A stretch of 64,000 nucleotides of DNA from Streptomyces sp. CB02058 (GCF_001905505.1 NZ_LIPG01000002.1:558001-622000), one strand, 5' to 3'. Counted from the stretch's first letter, positions 1-8,630 are shown. Notes: generated from the letters alone by a model not told the origin. Translations and numbers: made by a program.

Positions 1-1146
1 GAAGGCCTTGCCGCTGTCGCCGTGGTGGAAGGTGTTCTCCAGCCCGTTCTTCTCCATGAAGCCGGTGAAGCGGAGGAACCGTTCCTTGTGGCCGTTCACC
101 AGATCACCGAAGTCGGCCGCCTCGTACAGCTCGGCCGGGTCGATGTTCTTGGGCGTCTCGGAGATCTTGCGGTGCGGGATGCCGAAGTACCGGCAGAGCT
201 CCAGGGTCCGGGAGTCGCTGCAGAGCACGGTGCTCGGCACACCCGCCAGCAGAGCCGCGATGTTCCCGTGGATGCGGGAGCCGAACGAGAAGTCGTACGC
301 GCGCAGCTCCTCGATCCAGGTGGCCGGGTCGATGTAGAGCCCGACCTTGCCCTCGCGGTACATCGGGTGGGACGGATGGGTCGGCATCGAGGTCTGCGCG
401 CCGAGCGGGTTCGGGGTCTCCCGCCAGTGCAGCAGCTGCGCCTCGAGGAGGTTCTGCCCGACGAAGCGCAGATTCGGGTAGCGCTCGTGGGCCTGCCGGA
501 TGATGGCGTCGAGGCCGTGCGAGCGTACGGCGCTGTGCGAGCCGTTCACCGAGATCAGGGAGTCCGTGGAGAGCGACTCGGACTTCTTCTCGAGCGTGAA
601 CGTCTCGCCGTTCATGAACATGGAGGGGCAGCCGATGACCTCGACGTCCCGGAAGCCCATGTTCTTGAGGTACTGCTCGGTGAACTCGCCCCGCACGCCG
701 ATGGACGCGCTGCGGTTGAGCACCTCTGTGACGAATTCCCGGACCGTCGGCTCCATCGGCTTCAGCCGTGACGCGTCGTACTTCAGGTCGGCCTGCGCGC
801 CCACACCCAGCACGACGACGGGGATGCGCAGCTTCTTGATCAGCTGCGTCATCCGCTTCAGGGGCCGCTCGAACGTCGGGCGGAACGCGTTCGCGAGGGG
901 CACGACGAAGACGTCGTACTCCTCGTTTATGCGACCTGCCGCCCCAGGATCCGTGCGGATGCCGTTGGAGAAGACCGCTGCCCGCGGGGTCGTGAGGATC
1001 TTGTGCGAGGCATCACTGAAGATCAGGTTGCCGGCGTTGGTGGCAAAGACGTCTCTGTGGAGGGACTCTTCGAGCGAAGCCACATCGAAGGGGCTTTTGC
1101 CCGATCTGAGCAGAATGCGTCTCTGGCGGGTCGGTTCATCTGTCAC
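1..1146 (-). CDS. polysaccharide pyruvyl transferase family protein (3' end outside window)
   Basis: The minus strand is open from a GTG at 1146 to the window edge, giving 382 residues without a stop. The protein contains VVVLGVGAQ (about residue 115), IGVRGEFTE and, near residue 285, FGSRIHGNIAAL. The last is the SR(I/L)HG motif typical of the polysaccharide pyruvyl transferase domain (PF04230), whose members modify cell-surface glycans or act as glycosyltransferase-like enzymes. GTG 1146 is chosen because an in-frame stop lies at 1185-1183 and the only other start is GTG 1152; no strong ribosome-binding site is visible for either. The gene is divergent from proB. Substrate and true pyruvyl transfer activity cannot be told from the sequence. 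Confidence 0.8.
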   Translation of the reverse strand, partial: MTDEPTRQRRILLRSGKSPFDVASLEESLHRDVFATNAGNLIFSDASHKILTTPRAAVFSNGIRTDPGAAGRINEEYDVFVVPLANAFRPTFERPLKRMTQLIKKLRIPVVVLGVGAQADLKYDASRLKPMEPTVREFVTEVLNRSASIGVRGEFTEQYLKNMGFRDVEVIGCPSMFMNGETFTLEKKSESLSTDSLISVNGSHSAVRSHGLDAIIRQAHERYPNLRFVGQNLLEAQLLHWRETPNPLGAQTSMPTHPSHPMYREGKVGLYIDPATWIEELRAYDFSFGSRIHGNIAALLAGVPSTVLCSDSRTLELCRYFGIPHRKISETPKNIDPAELYEAADFGDLVNGHKERFLRFTGFMEKNGLENTFHHGDSGKAF

Positions 1147-1347
1147 ATACACGAGGGTAGCCCGATGAATGGCGGGTGGAGATTACGTAAATGACTCCAT
1201 TCGGGGGCATGTCGGAACGTGACTTGGGGTGGTCCACGTGTCCAGTGGACCCACCTGCCGACAGCAGCTGAGACGGCACGGTGCGGATCCGGGCGCTCGC
1301 GTAGATTGAGGAGACCGAGCAGAACGACGTGATGGGGACGGGCGTAC

Positions 1348-2559
1348 GTGTCAGGGGCAAGGGATTCCGAAGGCGCGGCAGGGGACTTCGACGGTGCGCT
1401 CAGCACACCCGCACGGGACGGTTCCGGTGCCAGGCCAGGCGTGACCGAGGCCCGCAGGATCGTCGTCAAGGTCGGCTCCTCCTCGCTCACCACGGCGGCG
1501 GGCGGTCTCGACGCCGATCGGGTGGACGCCCTCGTCGACGCGCTCGCCAAGGTCCGCAGCGGAGGAGAGCGCGAGATCGTCCTCGTCTCCAGCGGCGCCA
1601 TCGCGGCGGGCCTCGCCCCGCTCGGACTCGTCCGCAGGCCCAAGGACCTGGCCCGTCAGCAGGCCGCCGCCAGCGTCGGGCAGGGGCTGCTCGTCGCCCG
1701 CTACACCGCCTCCTTCGCGCGCTACGGCGTACGGGTCGGCCAGGTGCTCCTCACCTCGGACGACACCAGCCGCCGCGCGCACTACCGCAACGCCTACAGC
1801 ACGCTCGACCAGCTCCTGGAGATGGGAGCGTTCCCCGTCGTCAACGAGAACGACACGGTGGCCACGGACGAGATCCGCTTTGGCGACAACGACCGGCTCG
1901 CCGCGCTCGTCGCCCACCTCGTCCACGCCGACCTGCTCGTCCTCCTCTCCGACGTCGACGGCCTCTACGACGGCGACCCGAGCACGCCCGGCACCTCACG
2001 CATCGCGGAGGTGAGCGGTCCCGCCGACCTGGAGGGCGTCGTCATCGGCAGCGCGGGCAAGGCGGGCGTCGGCACGGGGGGCATGGTCACCAAGGTCGAG
2101 GCCGCCCGGATCGCCACCGCCGCCGGCATCCCGGTGGTCCTCACCTCAGCGAGCCATGTCGCCGACGCGCTCGCGGGGCGCGACACCGGCACGTACTTCC
2201 ACCGCACGGGACGCCGCTCGGCCGACCGGCTGCTCTGGCTGGCCCACGCCTCGACCCCGCAGGGCGCGCTCACCCTCGACGAAGGGGCCGTGCGTGCCGT
2301 CGTCGAGCGGCGCACCTCGCTGCTGCCCGCCGGAATCAGCGCGGTCGAGGGCGAGTTCTCCGCCGGGGACCCGGTCGAACTGCGGGACCCGGCCGGCCGG
2401 GCCGTCGCCCGCGGGCTGGTCAACTTCGACGCCAAGGAGATCCCCCAGCTGCTCGGCAGGTCCACCCGCGACCTGGCGCGCGAACTCGGCCCCGCCTACG
2501 AGCGCGAGGTCGTACACAGGGACGATCTCGTCGTTCTCACGCCCCATCCGGCCTCCTGA
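1348..2559 (+). CDS. proB: glutamate 5-kinase
   Basis: Catalyses ATP-dependent phosphorylation of L-glutamate to gamma-glutamyl phosphate, the first step of proline synthesis, in the cytoplasm. The amino-acid kinase domain begins with IVVKVGSSSLT and includes VLVSSGAIAAG, the FPVVNENDTV and FGDNDRLAALVA substrate loops, and GTGGMVTKVEAA. A C-terminal PUA domain follows, ending LVNFDAKEIPQLLGRS. From GTG 1348, preceded by a GGGGACGGG Shine-Dalgarno-like run, the product has 403 residues. Starting at GTG 1441 would give 372 residues, closer to the usual family length, so the first 31 residues are uncertain. proA follows after one small gene, so the pathway genes are clustered. Confidence 0.95.
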   Translation: MSGARDSEGAAGDFDGALSTPARDGSGARPGVTEARRIVVKVGSSSLTTAAGGLDADRVDALVDALAKVRSGGEREIVLVSSGAIAAGLAPLGLVRRPKDLARQQAAASVGQGLLVARYTASFARYGVRVGQVLLTSDDTSRRAHYRNAYSTLDQLLEMGAFPVVNENDTVATDEIRFGDNDRLAALVAHLVHADLLVLLSDVDGLYDGDPSTPGTSRIAEVSGPADLEGVVIGSAGKAGVGTGGMVTKVEAARIATAAGIPVVLTSASHVADALAGRDTGTYFHRTGRRSADRLLWLAHASTPQGALTLDEGAVRAVVERRTSLLPAGISAVEGEFSAGDPVELRDPAGRAVARGLVNFDAKEIPQLLGRSTRDLARELGPAYEREVVHRDDLVVLTPHPAS

Positions 2560-2688
2560 AACGGCTGAAAGTCCAGCCTTCGGGCGGAGACCTTCACGAA
2601 AACCGCCCCACACCCGGCCCCGGGCTGGTCAACTTTGTCACAGGGCACGAAGGGGTCAGCACAGCTACACATTCACAGGAGGCCGCCG

Positions 2689-3174
2689 GTGAGACGAGCG
2701 CGCCCGGGGGCGCTGCCCCGCGGAACGGGCAGCCGCGCCCTGACCAGTGTCGGAGCGGGGGCCGACTTCGTCGGTACGCCCGCCGACCAGACCCTTGAGC
2801 AGGAACCGGCGGTGGCGGAGGAGGAAGGCACCCGCTCCAGGCTGTGGCACATCACCCTCAGCGTCTCCGGCACCGAGACACCGCTGAAGGAGGTCAGGCG
2901 CGGGCTCGAACAGCTGGCGCACGATCACCCCTTCCTTCTGACCAGCAGGTATGCCAACGACCACGCGGAGATCCGCTACTGGGAAGAGGCCCGGGACCTC
3001 CACGACGCCGCCGCGGTGGCGCTCCGGCTCTGGGGCGAGCACCGCTCCAGCGCGAAGCTCCCGCCCTGGGAGATCGTCGGCCTGGAGGTCATCGACCGGG
3101 AGACCTACCACCTGCGCATCGCCGAGGGCTACGGCCCGCCACCGGCGGCCCCGGTCGGGGTGCACCCGTACTGA
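2689..3174 (+). CDS. conserved hypothetical protein between proB and proA
   Basis: A 161-residue soluble protein that I do not recognise as a named family. GTG 2689 is chosen because a perfect AGGAGG lies six bases upstream. GTG 2812 also has an AGGAA-type site and would remove a basic, low-complexity N-terminus, leaving 120 residues that contain all the ordered sequence. The conserved-looking core reads RLWHITLSVSG, then a helix-rich stretch with EVRRGLEQLAHDHPFLL, HAEIRYWEEARDLHDAAAVA and WEIVGLEVIDRETY. There is no signal peptide, membrane segment or obvious catalytic motif. It sits between proB and proA on the same strand, but nothing shows a role in proline synthesis. Confidence 0.75.
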   Translation: MRRARPGALPRGTGSRALTSVGAGADFVGTPADQTLEQEPAVAEEEGTRSRLWHITLSVSGTETPLKEVRRGLEQLAHDHPFLLTSRYANDHAEIRYWEEARDLHDAAAVALRLWGEHRSSAKLPPWEIVGLEVIDRETYHLRIAEGYGPPPAAPVGVHPY

Positions 3175-3360
3175 CCGCCGGGCCGGCTGCCCCTCGTGTC
3201 CCGTGCGGGTGCCCGGCGGTGTCCTGCCGGGACGCGTTCACGCGTACGGTCGGAGCACGTCCCACGCGAGGGGCGCGCGTCCGGCCGACCCTGGTGCGCA
3301 AGCGCCGGAACGCCCGTCTCGCATCACGGGATACGTGACGGATGCCCGCAGTGTGCGCAT

Positions 3361-3366
3361 TACCCT
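3361..3366 (+). promoter_or_regulatory. -10 hexamer TACCCT, probable leaderless start of proA
   Basis: TACCCT lies six bases before the proA ATG (3373). That spacing would put the transcription start at or next to the start codon, and no Shine-Dalgarno sequence is present. GTGACG about 20 bases upstream is a weak -35 candidate. Inferred from spacing only. Confidence 0.45.
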
Positions 3367-3372
3367 GCGGGC

Positions 3373-4656
3373 ATGACCACGCTCTCGCCGTACGACAACA
3401 TGTCCCCGGTCGCCCAGGCGGCCTACCGGGCACGCGCCGCCGCCGACGACATCGCGCCACTCCCGCGTGCGGCGAAGGACGACGCCCTGCTGGCCATCGC
3501 GGACGCGCTCGAGGTGCGTACCGGCGAGATCGTCGAGGCCAACGCGGAGGACGTCACGCGTGCCAGGGAGGCCGGCACGAGCGAGTCCGTCGTCGACCGG
3601 CTCACGCTCACCCCGGAGCGGGTCCGCGCGATCGCCGCGGACGCCCGTGACGTGGCGGCCCTGCCCGACCCGGTCGGCGAAGTGGTCCGCGGCTCGACCC
3701 TCCCCAACGGCATCGACCTGCGCCAGGTCCGCGTACCGCTCGGCGTCGTCGGCATCATCTACGAAGCCCGGCCCAACGTGACCGTCGACGCCGCCGCCCT
3801 CTGCCTGAAGTCGGGCAACGCGGTGCTGCTGCGCGGATCGTCCTCCGCGTACGCCTCGAACTCGGCCCTCGTACGGGTGATCCGCGACGCGGTCGGCGGT
3901 TCCGGCCTCCCGGCCGACGCCGTGCAGCTCGTACCGGGCGAGAACCGCGACTCGGTCCGCGAGCTCATGCGTGCCCGCGGGCTGGTCGACGTGCTGATCC
4001 CGCGCGGCGGAGCCTCCCTGATCCGCACGGTGGTCGAGGAGTCCACGGTCCCCGTGATCGAGACCGGCACGGGCAACTGCCACGTGTACGTGGACGCGCG
4101 CACCGACATCGACATGGCCGTCGACATCCTGGTCAACTCCAAGGCGCAGCGCCCGAGCGTCTGCAACTCGGCCGAGACCCTCCTGGTCCACAAGGACATC
4201 GCGGCGGAGTTCCTGCCGCGCGCCCTGGACGCGCTGGCCGACGCCGGGGTGACGGTGCACGGCGACGAGCGGGTGCTCGGGTACGCCGAGGGGTCAAAGG
4301 CCACCGTGGTGGCGGCGACGGCGGAGGACTGGGAGACCGAGTACCTCTCGTACGACATCGCGGCCGCCGTCGTGGAATCCCTGGAGGCGGCCGTGGCGCA
4401 CATCCGGCTCTGGTCCTCCGGCCACACCGAGGCGATCGTCACCACCTCGCAGGCCGCGGCCCGCCGGTTCACCCAACTGGTCGATTCCACCACCGTCGCC
4501 GTGAACGCCTCCACGCGCTTCACCGACGGCGGCCAGTTCGGATTCGGCGCCGAGATCGGCATCTCCACCCAGAAGCTGCACGCCCGGGGGCCGATGGGGC
4601 TGCCGGAGCTGACGTCCACGAAGTACATCGTCACGGGCGACGGCCACATCCGTTAG
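3373..4656 (+). CDS. proA: glutamate-5-semialdehyde dehydrogenase (gamma-glutamyl phosphate reductase)
   Basis: Reduces gamma-glutamyl phosphate to glutamate-5-semialdehyde with NADPH, the second proline-synthesis step. The 427-residue protein is full length for the family and has an aldehyde dehydrogenase fold. Visible landmarks are [26 protein letters not shown], broken here as [11 protein letters not shown] and [13 protein letters not shown], then IPRGGASLI, and the active-site cysteine in [17 protein letters not shown] 3373 begins [12 protein letters not shown]. The reading frame remains open further upstream, but that stretch is low-complexity arginine-rich sequence typical of shadow translation. 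A -10 element immediately upstream suggests a leaderless transcript separate from proB. Confidence 0.97.
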   Translation: MTTLSPYDNMSPVAQAAYRARAAADDIAPLPRAAKDDALLAIADALEVRTGEIVEANAEDVTRAREAGTSESVVDRLTLTPERVRAIAADARDVAALPDPVGEVVRGSTLPNGIDLRQVRVPLGVVGIIYEARPNVTVDAAALCLKSGNAVLLRGSSSAYASNSALVRVIRDAVGGSGLPADAVQLVPGENRDSVRELMRARGLVDVLIPRGGASLIRTVVEESTVPVIETGTGNCHVYVDARTDIDMAVDILVNSKAQRPSVCNSAETLLVHKDIAAEFLPRALDALADAGVTVHGDERVLGYAEGSKATVVAATAEDWETEYLSYDIAAAVVESLEAAVAHIRLWSSGHTEAIVTTSQAAARRFTQLVDSTTVAVNASTRFTDGGQFGFGAEIGISTQKLHARGPMGLPELTSTKYIVTGDGHIR

Positions 4657-4675
4657 CCACGTCCTGCGGCCGGAG

Positions 4676-4731
4676 GCCCCGGCGGAGCGGGCGAATTCGC
4701 GGGCTCTCTGCCCAAATCGCCCCGCCGGGGC
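4676..4731 (+). terminator. possible terminator after proA
   Basis: GCCCCGGCGG (4676-4685) is matched by CCGCCGGGGC (4722-4731), a perfect 10-bp stem with a long 36-base loop. There is no U-tract, so termination is only possible; the right arm abuts the -10 of the next gene. Confidence 0.35.
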
Positions 4732-4737
4732 TACGCT
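4732..4737 (+). promoter_or_regulatory. -10 hexamer TACGCT, probable leaderless start
   Basis: TACGCT ends six bases before GTG 4744, and no ribosome-binding site is present. This is the spacing expected for a leaderless actinobacterial mRNA. Confidence 0.5.
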
Positions 4738-4743
4738 GAAGCT

Positions 4744-5346
4744 GTGCCGGACGACGTGGGGGGCAGGCCGTTCCCGGACGGCTGGGAGCCCGACGACGAC
4801 CGCGGGGGCGCGGACGAGGACTTCGCCTCCGTGGTGTTCGACGAGGACTTCATCAGGTCCGCCGAGATCCACGAACCCACCGCTGTCGAGCGTCTCCTGG
4901 CCGCCGCGCAGGCCCGCGCCGAGGCCGAGGCGAGCCGCGCACGCTCGGGCGGCGGCGCCATCGACGACGACCTCTACGACGAAGGCTACGGCCCGGACGG
5001 GCTGTACGGCCGCGAGAGGGCCTTCGGTGAGTCTTTCGACCCTGATGACCCCGACGGCTTCTACGGGGACGACAGCAGCCCCTACGGGCGCCACGGCGGT
5101 TCCCTGCGTCCCTACCGAGGCTCCGCGCGCTGGCACCGCCCGGTGGCCTGGCTGCTCGCCCTGCTGATGGGGATCGGGATGGTGGCGCTCGCCTTCAGCG
5201 CCGTCTACCGCGGTGCGGCCGCCGGCAGGCAGGAGCAGCAGGTCCCGCCTCCGGTGACGAGCGGCGTCGACAAGCCGGGCGCGGCTCCCTCCGCCTCGGC
5301 CGACTACTCCCGCCCAGCGGTCTCCGCGGTGCCCCGCACCCCCTGA
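4744..5346 (+). CDS. single-pass membrane protein, acidic N-terminus (paralogue of next gene)
   Basis: A 200-residue protein with no recognised function. An acidic N-terminal half contains FASVVFDEDFIRSAEIHEPT (residues 27-46), followed by an Ala/Glu/Arg helix. A tyrosine- and aspartate-rich linker, one membrane helix (about 133-155, PVAWLLALLMGIGMVALAF) and a short Pro/Ser-rich extracytoplasmic tail follow. The motif around residues 27-46 recurs in the next gene (YRSVVFDESFVRAARLQEFS), so the two are paralogues or interacting relatives. No signal peptide precedes the helix, so an N-in topology is likely. GTG 4744 is preceded directly by a -10 hexamer and has no ribosome-binding site, suggesting leaderless expression. 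Confidence 0.8.
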   Translation: MPDDVGGRPFPDGWEPDDDRGGADEDFASVVFDEDFIRSAEIHEPTAVERLLAAAQARAEAEASRARSGGGAIDDDLYDEGYGPDGLYGRERAFGESFDPDDPDGFYGDDSSPYGRHGGSLRPYRGSARWHRPVAWLLALLMGIGMVALAFSAVYRGAAAGRQEQQVPPPVTSGVDKPGAAPSASADYSRPAVSAVPRTP

Positions 5347-5440
5347 GACGCTGAGAGCACGCGGCGGAGGGTCGCGCCGCAGGCGTGCGTGGGGGCAGGC
5401 GACCACCCTGGGGACGGAACCCCTCCGCATGCCGGCCCCC

Positions 5441-5580
5441 ATCCCTCCGGGCCGTCACGCATCCTCCGAGCCGCCACGCAGCCTCGGGGCAGGCACCCTG
5501 CGGGCAGGCGTTCCTCCGGGCCGTCACGCACTCGCCGGGGCAGGCACCCTGCGGGCAGGCGTTCCTCCGGGCCGTCACGC
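5441..5580. repeat. 51-bp-period tandem direct repeat
   Basis: A 45-bp block beginning CGGGGCAGGCACCCTGCGGG and ending GGGCCGTCACGC occurs identically at 5485-5529 and 5536-5580, separated by 6 bp. A partial copy of its right end (CCTCCGGGCCGTCACGC) precedes it near 5444-5460. The period is 51 bp. Confidence 0.85.
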
Positions 5581-5687
5581 GGCCTCAGGGCCGGCGCGGG
5601 TCCGGGCGGACCGGTCTCAGGCCCCGCGGCTTCCGGACGCACGCCGCCTGGACGCGCTCCACCTGCGCTCCCACCTGCGGGGCGTTT

Positions 5688-5718
5688 ACCTTGATGACGA
5701 TCGACCCACTCTCAAGGT
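5688..5718. promoter_or_regulatory. perfect inverted repeat ACCTTGA-N17-TCAAGGT
   Basis: Seven-base arms at 5688-5694 and 5712-5718 are perfectly complementary. The right arm runs into TATGAC, a plausible -10. It may be an operator for the membrane protein at 5877; no regulator is identifiable nearby. Confidence 0.35.
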
Positions 5719-5876
5719 ATGACCCTGTGATCCCTCCTCCCGTCCCCGTCCCCGGGGAGAGGGCAGCCACGTGTCCATGCGTCGAACCCGTGACGGACAG
5801 CTCCGCCCGAGGCCAAGCGGCCGAGGCGGTTCCCAGCGCCAGCTCTCGCCGGTGGCGCGGAGGATCGGGAGAAGTC

Positions 5877-6998
5877 ATGACAGGCCGCGGAAAACCGCCG
5901 GAAGGTCCGCCCGAGAACCCCTCGGGCGGGGAGGACGAATACCGCTCGGTCGTCTTCGACGAATCGTTTGTGCGCGCTGCCCGGCTGCAGGAGTTCTCCG
6001 CCCAGGAGCGGATGGGCGACCACGCCCGCGCCGTACGCTCCCTCCCCGGCCGGGGCACCCGCCGGCACCGCTCCAGGGCGGGCATCGCCCTCGTCGTCCT
6101 GATCGTCCTGGCCTTCGCCACCGCCGTCTACATCGGCTTCCGCAACCCCTACCCGACGCCCGTGGGCAGACGTGCCGAGCCGCTTCAGACGACTGTGGTC
6201 CCGCTGTCCCCGCAGGGCCCCGTCCCCGGAGGGACCGCCGAGTCCCTCCTTGCCGACGGTCCGGCGGCGGAGTACCGCTCCGGTGCCGCGGGCATCAACC
6301 TGCCGACGGTCCGGAGGACGAAGAACTTCTCGGACAGCCAGGTGACCATCGCCCTGACCACGGTCAAGGACTACCTGGTGAACTCCTCGCTCGACCCGGA
6401 CGTGCTCACCGGCGGGGTTGTCCGGCCGGTCGGGCGGCTGCTCGATCCGGACCAGACGGTGCAGTTCGACCGGAGCATGGACTCACCGGCCGACGACGGC
6501 GAGCACACCGCGACCGGCTGGCTGGTCCGCTTCGACCCGGCCGACGTGGAACTGGCCGCCCCCGACGTCCGCGTCCACGGCACCCTCTCCTACTCGGAGG
6601 CGGGGGCGGACACCCTGGAGGTGGTGTCCGACCACACCTTCACGTACACGCTGAGGCCCGCCGTGTCCGGCCCCCACCGGGCGGACGACGCCTCGCTGTT
6701 CACCGTGCGCCGCGTCCTCCACTTCCTCCTCGACCGCGAGGACATCCGGCTGCACCGGCTGGAGGTCCGCAACGCCTACGTCCAGGCCGGGCCGCAGTCG
6801 TGCTCGGCCGACACGGCGGGCATGCTGCGCCCGCTGCTCGCCGGCGAGCGGGCCGACAGCCGGGGCCCCGCGGGCACCGACCCCTACGCCACGGGCATGC
6901 CCAAGGCCGGGCTCTGCGGCACGCTGGCGCTCGGCGACCTGCCTACTGCCCCTCCTCGGGGTCCGGACGCCGCCACGTCCCCTCGGAGCCGTCCGTAG
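5877..6998 (+). CDS. single-pass membrane protein with large extracytoplasmic domain
   Basis: A 373-residue protein of unknown function. ATG 5877 is preceded by GGGAGAAG. The short cytoplasmic N-terminus carries YRSVVFDESFVRAARLQEFS (residues 22-41), the same motif as in the preceding gene. One membrane helix follows (about 68-87, RAGIALVVLIVLAFATAVYI), then about 285 extracytoplasmic residues with TVRRTKNFSDSQVTIALTTV, DADTVQFDR-like segments and a Val/Asp-rich beta-type region (VRVHGTLSYSEAG). A cysteine pair lies near the C-terminus (QSCSADTAG and AGLCGTLA), possibly forming a disulfide. Its 3' end overlaps the convergent M48 protease gene by 56 bp. A cell-envelope role is likely but unproven. 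Confidence 0.8.
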   Translation: MTGRGKPPEGPPENPSGGEDEYRSVVFDESFVRAARLQEFSAQERMGDHARAVRSLPGRGTRRHRSRAGIALVVLIVLAFATAVYIGFRNPYPTPVGRRAEPLQTTVVPLSPQGPVPGGTAESLLADGPAAEYRSGAAGINLPTVRRTKNFSDSQVTIALTTVKDYLVNSSLDPDVLTGGVVRPVGRLLDPDQTVQFDRSMDSPADDGEHTATGWLVRFDPADVELAAPDVRVHGTLSYSEAGADTLEVVSDHTFTYTLRPAVSGPHRADDASLFTVRRVLHFLLDREDIRLHRLEVRNAYVQAGPQSCSADTAGMLRPLLAGERADSRGPAGTDPYATGMPKAGLCGTLALGDLPTAPPRGPDAATSPRSRP

Positions 6999-8097
6999 CG
7001 TCCGAGGGCGGTGTGCCGTCCTTGCCGGTCGCGGCACCTCCCTTGCCGGCCGCGCCCCCGTTGGAGCTGCCGCCGCCCGCGCCGGTGAACCGGTCCCGGA
7101 GCCTGCCTCCCAGGTCGCCAGCGCCGCCCGCGATGTCGCCGACAAGCTTCATCAGCGGGTCCTTGCTGGTGCGCACCGTGTCCGCGTAGTGCGAGGCGGA
7201 CTCCCGGAAGGAGTCCGTGACCGAGGTGTCTTTGTCCTCGTCGCGCCGGGGGTAGTGGCCGTCCATGATCCGCTGGAAGTCCCGGGTCTCCGACCACTTC
7301 TTCAGCTCGGCCGCCCGCACCGTGGTGAACGGGTGCGTCCGGGGGAGCACATTGAGGATCTTGAGCACCGAGTCGCGGAGGTCGCCACCCTTCTCGTACT
7401 CGTCGGCCTGGGCGAGGAAGGCGTCCACATTCATCTCGTGGAGGTGATTGCCGCCCGCGATCTTCATCAGCCCGCGCATCGAGGCGCGCTGATCCTGGCC
7501 CACCAGCAGCCCCGCCCGGTCGGCGGACAGCTCCGACTTGCGGAACCACTCGCGCAGCGCCGTCACGATCGCCATGATCGCGACATTGCCCAGCGGGATC
7601 CACGCCACCTTGACCGCGAGGTTGGTGAGGAAGAGCAATATCGTGCGGTACACCGCGTGACCCGACAGTGCGTGGCCCACCTCGTGGCCCACGACGGCGC
7701 GCATCTCCTCCTCGTCGAGGAGCTCCACCAGGCCGGTCGTCACCACGATGATCGGCTCGTCGAGGCCGATACACATGGCGTTGGGCTTCGGGTCCTGGCT
7801 GACGTACATCGGCGGGACCTTCTCGAGGTCCAGGATGTAACAGGCGTCGCGCAGCATGTCGTTGAGATGGGTGAACTGGGCGTCACTCACCCGGACGGAG
7901 TCCGACAGGAACAGCAGCCGCAGGCTGCGCTCGGGAAGCAGCCCGCTCAGCGCCTTGAACACGGTGTCGAAACCGGTCAGCTTGCGCAGCGCCACCAGGG
8001 CGGAACGGTCCGCCGGATGTTCGTACGCCCGCGACGAGATGCCCGGGAATCGCTTGCGGTGCCTGCTCGGCACGTCCTCGTGACTGGTGTCGGTCAT
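6943..8097 (-). CDS. M48 family metalloprotease, membrane-associated
   Basis: A 384-residue zinc protease of the M48 (HtpX/Ste24-like) family. The catalytic motif is HEVGH (residues 138-142), with the likely third zinc ligand in KSELSADRAG (Glu189). It is preceded by VPPMYVSQDPKPNAMCIGLD and IIVVTTGLVELL, typical of the family. A hydrophobic stretch at about 152-180 (ILLFLTNLAVKVAWIPLGNVAIMAIVTAL, interrupted) probably anchors it in the membrane. The C-terminal about 60 residues are glycine-rich and likely disordered. ATG 8097 is the first start consistent with the family; the frame upstream is arginine-rich noise. It overlaps the convergent upstream gene by 56 bp. Substrates are unknown; the family degrades misfolded membrane proteins. 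Confidence 0.9.
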   Translation of the reverse strand: MTDTSHEDVPSRHRKRFPGISSRAYEHPADRSALVALRKLTGFDTVFKALSGLLPERSLRLLFLSDSVRVSDAQFTHLNDMLRDACYILDLEKVPPMYVSQDPKPNAMCIGLDEPIIVVTTGLVELLDEEEMRAVVGHEVGHALSGHAVYRTILLFLTNLAVKVAWIPLGNVAIMAIVTALREWFRKSELSADRAGLLVGQDQRASMRGLMKIAGGNHLHEMNVDAFLAQADEYEKGGDLRDSVLKILNVLPRTHPFTTVRAAELKKWSETRDFQRIMDGHYPRRDEDKDTSVTDSFRESASHYADTVRTSKDPLMKLVGDIAGGAGDLGGRLRDRFTGAGGGSSNGGAAGKGGAATGKDGTPPSDATDGSEGTWRRPDPEEGQ

Positions 8098-8180
8098 GGA
8101 AGCCCCCTGTTCGTACGAGACGTAGCTCGTCCCCCTGACAAAAGCCAGCGTAGGCGCTGGCGCTACGGTGTGCGGGGGGC

Positions 8181-8189
8181 TGTGGATAA
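8181..8189 (-). promoter_or_regulatory. DnaA-box 9-mer (TTATCCACA)
   Basis: TGTGGATAA on the plus strand is a perfect TTATCCACA on the minus strand. It lies 19 bases before the small membrane protein start at 8208. Streptomyces DnaA prefers TTGTCCACA, so binding here is a possibility only. Confidence 0.35.
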
Positions 8190-8207
8190 CTTTGAGGAGC
8201 GCCCGGA

Positions 8208-8360
8208 ATGCCGCATACCGCCGTACTGCTCGCCGCCGTGTCCGAGGACCAGGGGCCGGGCGACACGCTCCGCATCGTGCTGCTCGTCTCGCTGGTCGGA
8301 GCGGCGCTGCTCGCCTGGTTCCTGCTGCGCGGATACCGCAACGACGACAACAACGACTGA
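8208..8360 (+). CDS. small single-pass membrane protein (50 aa)
   Basis: A 50-residue open frame from ATG 8208 to TGA 8360, preceded by GAGGAG at good spacing. It begins MPHTAVLLAAVSEDQGPG. One membrane helix occupies about residues 22-41 (RIVLLVSLVGAALLAWFLLR) and the tail is short and Asp/Asn-rich (GYRNDDNND). The hydrophobic helix, good ribosome-binding site and position between the M48 protease and a second mini membrane protein support it as real. Function is unknown. Confidence 0.7.
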   Translation: MPHTAVLLAAVSEDQGPGDTLRIVLLVSLVGAALLAWFLLRGYRNDDNND

Positions 8361-8444
8361 GTCGGCGTGAGCGTGCCCGGGGCGCCCGCATACGATGTGC
8401 GCGACGTCTCCCTCCTGATTCCCGATGGATAGGTCCTGCAGAAG

Positions 8445-8606
8445 ATGAGCCTCACGAGCACCGCGCACCAGCTGGTCACCCTCGCCTCAGAAGGCGAGCA
8501 GGGTGGTAACCACGAAAGCCTCAGCCCGTACCTCACCGGTGGCGGCGCGCTCTTCGTGCTGCTCCTCCTGCTCTGGATCACCACCCGCTTCAACCGAGAC
8601 CGCTGA
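8445..8606 (+). CDS. small membrane protein (53 aa)
   Basis: A 53-residue open frame, ATG 8445 to TGA 8606, beginning [21 protein letters not shown] polar glycine-rich stretch leads into one hydrophobic helix ([18 protein letters not shown], about residues 31-48) and a short basic tail RFNRDR. Its stop lies 38 bases before the nadD start. It is similar in design to the 50-residue protein upstream. I recognise it as the type of tiny conserved membrane protein found before nadD in streptomycetes; function unknown. Confidence 0.75.
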   Translation: MSLTSTAHQLVTLASEGEQGGNHESLSPYLTGGGALFVLLLLLWITTRFNRDR

Positions 8607-8630
8607 GGCAGAGGCGAACAGCTGTGCCAG

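Larger units (their letters stand above)
5347..5876. other. 530-bp intergenic region with repeats and a dyad
   Basis: I find no convincing gene here. The region holds a 51-bp-period direct repeat (5441-5580) and a perfect inverted repeat ACCTTGA/TCAAGGT (5688-5718), and it ends in the GGGAGAAG ribosome-binding site of the 5877 gene. The open frames across it are arginine/proline-rich shadow translations. Confidence 0.6.

Noticed and set aside
22..1168. Long plus-strand open frames at the left end
   Set aside because: They are antisense to a clearly coding minus-strand pyruvyl transferase-family gene and have arginine/proline-rich noise composition.
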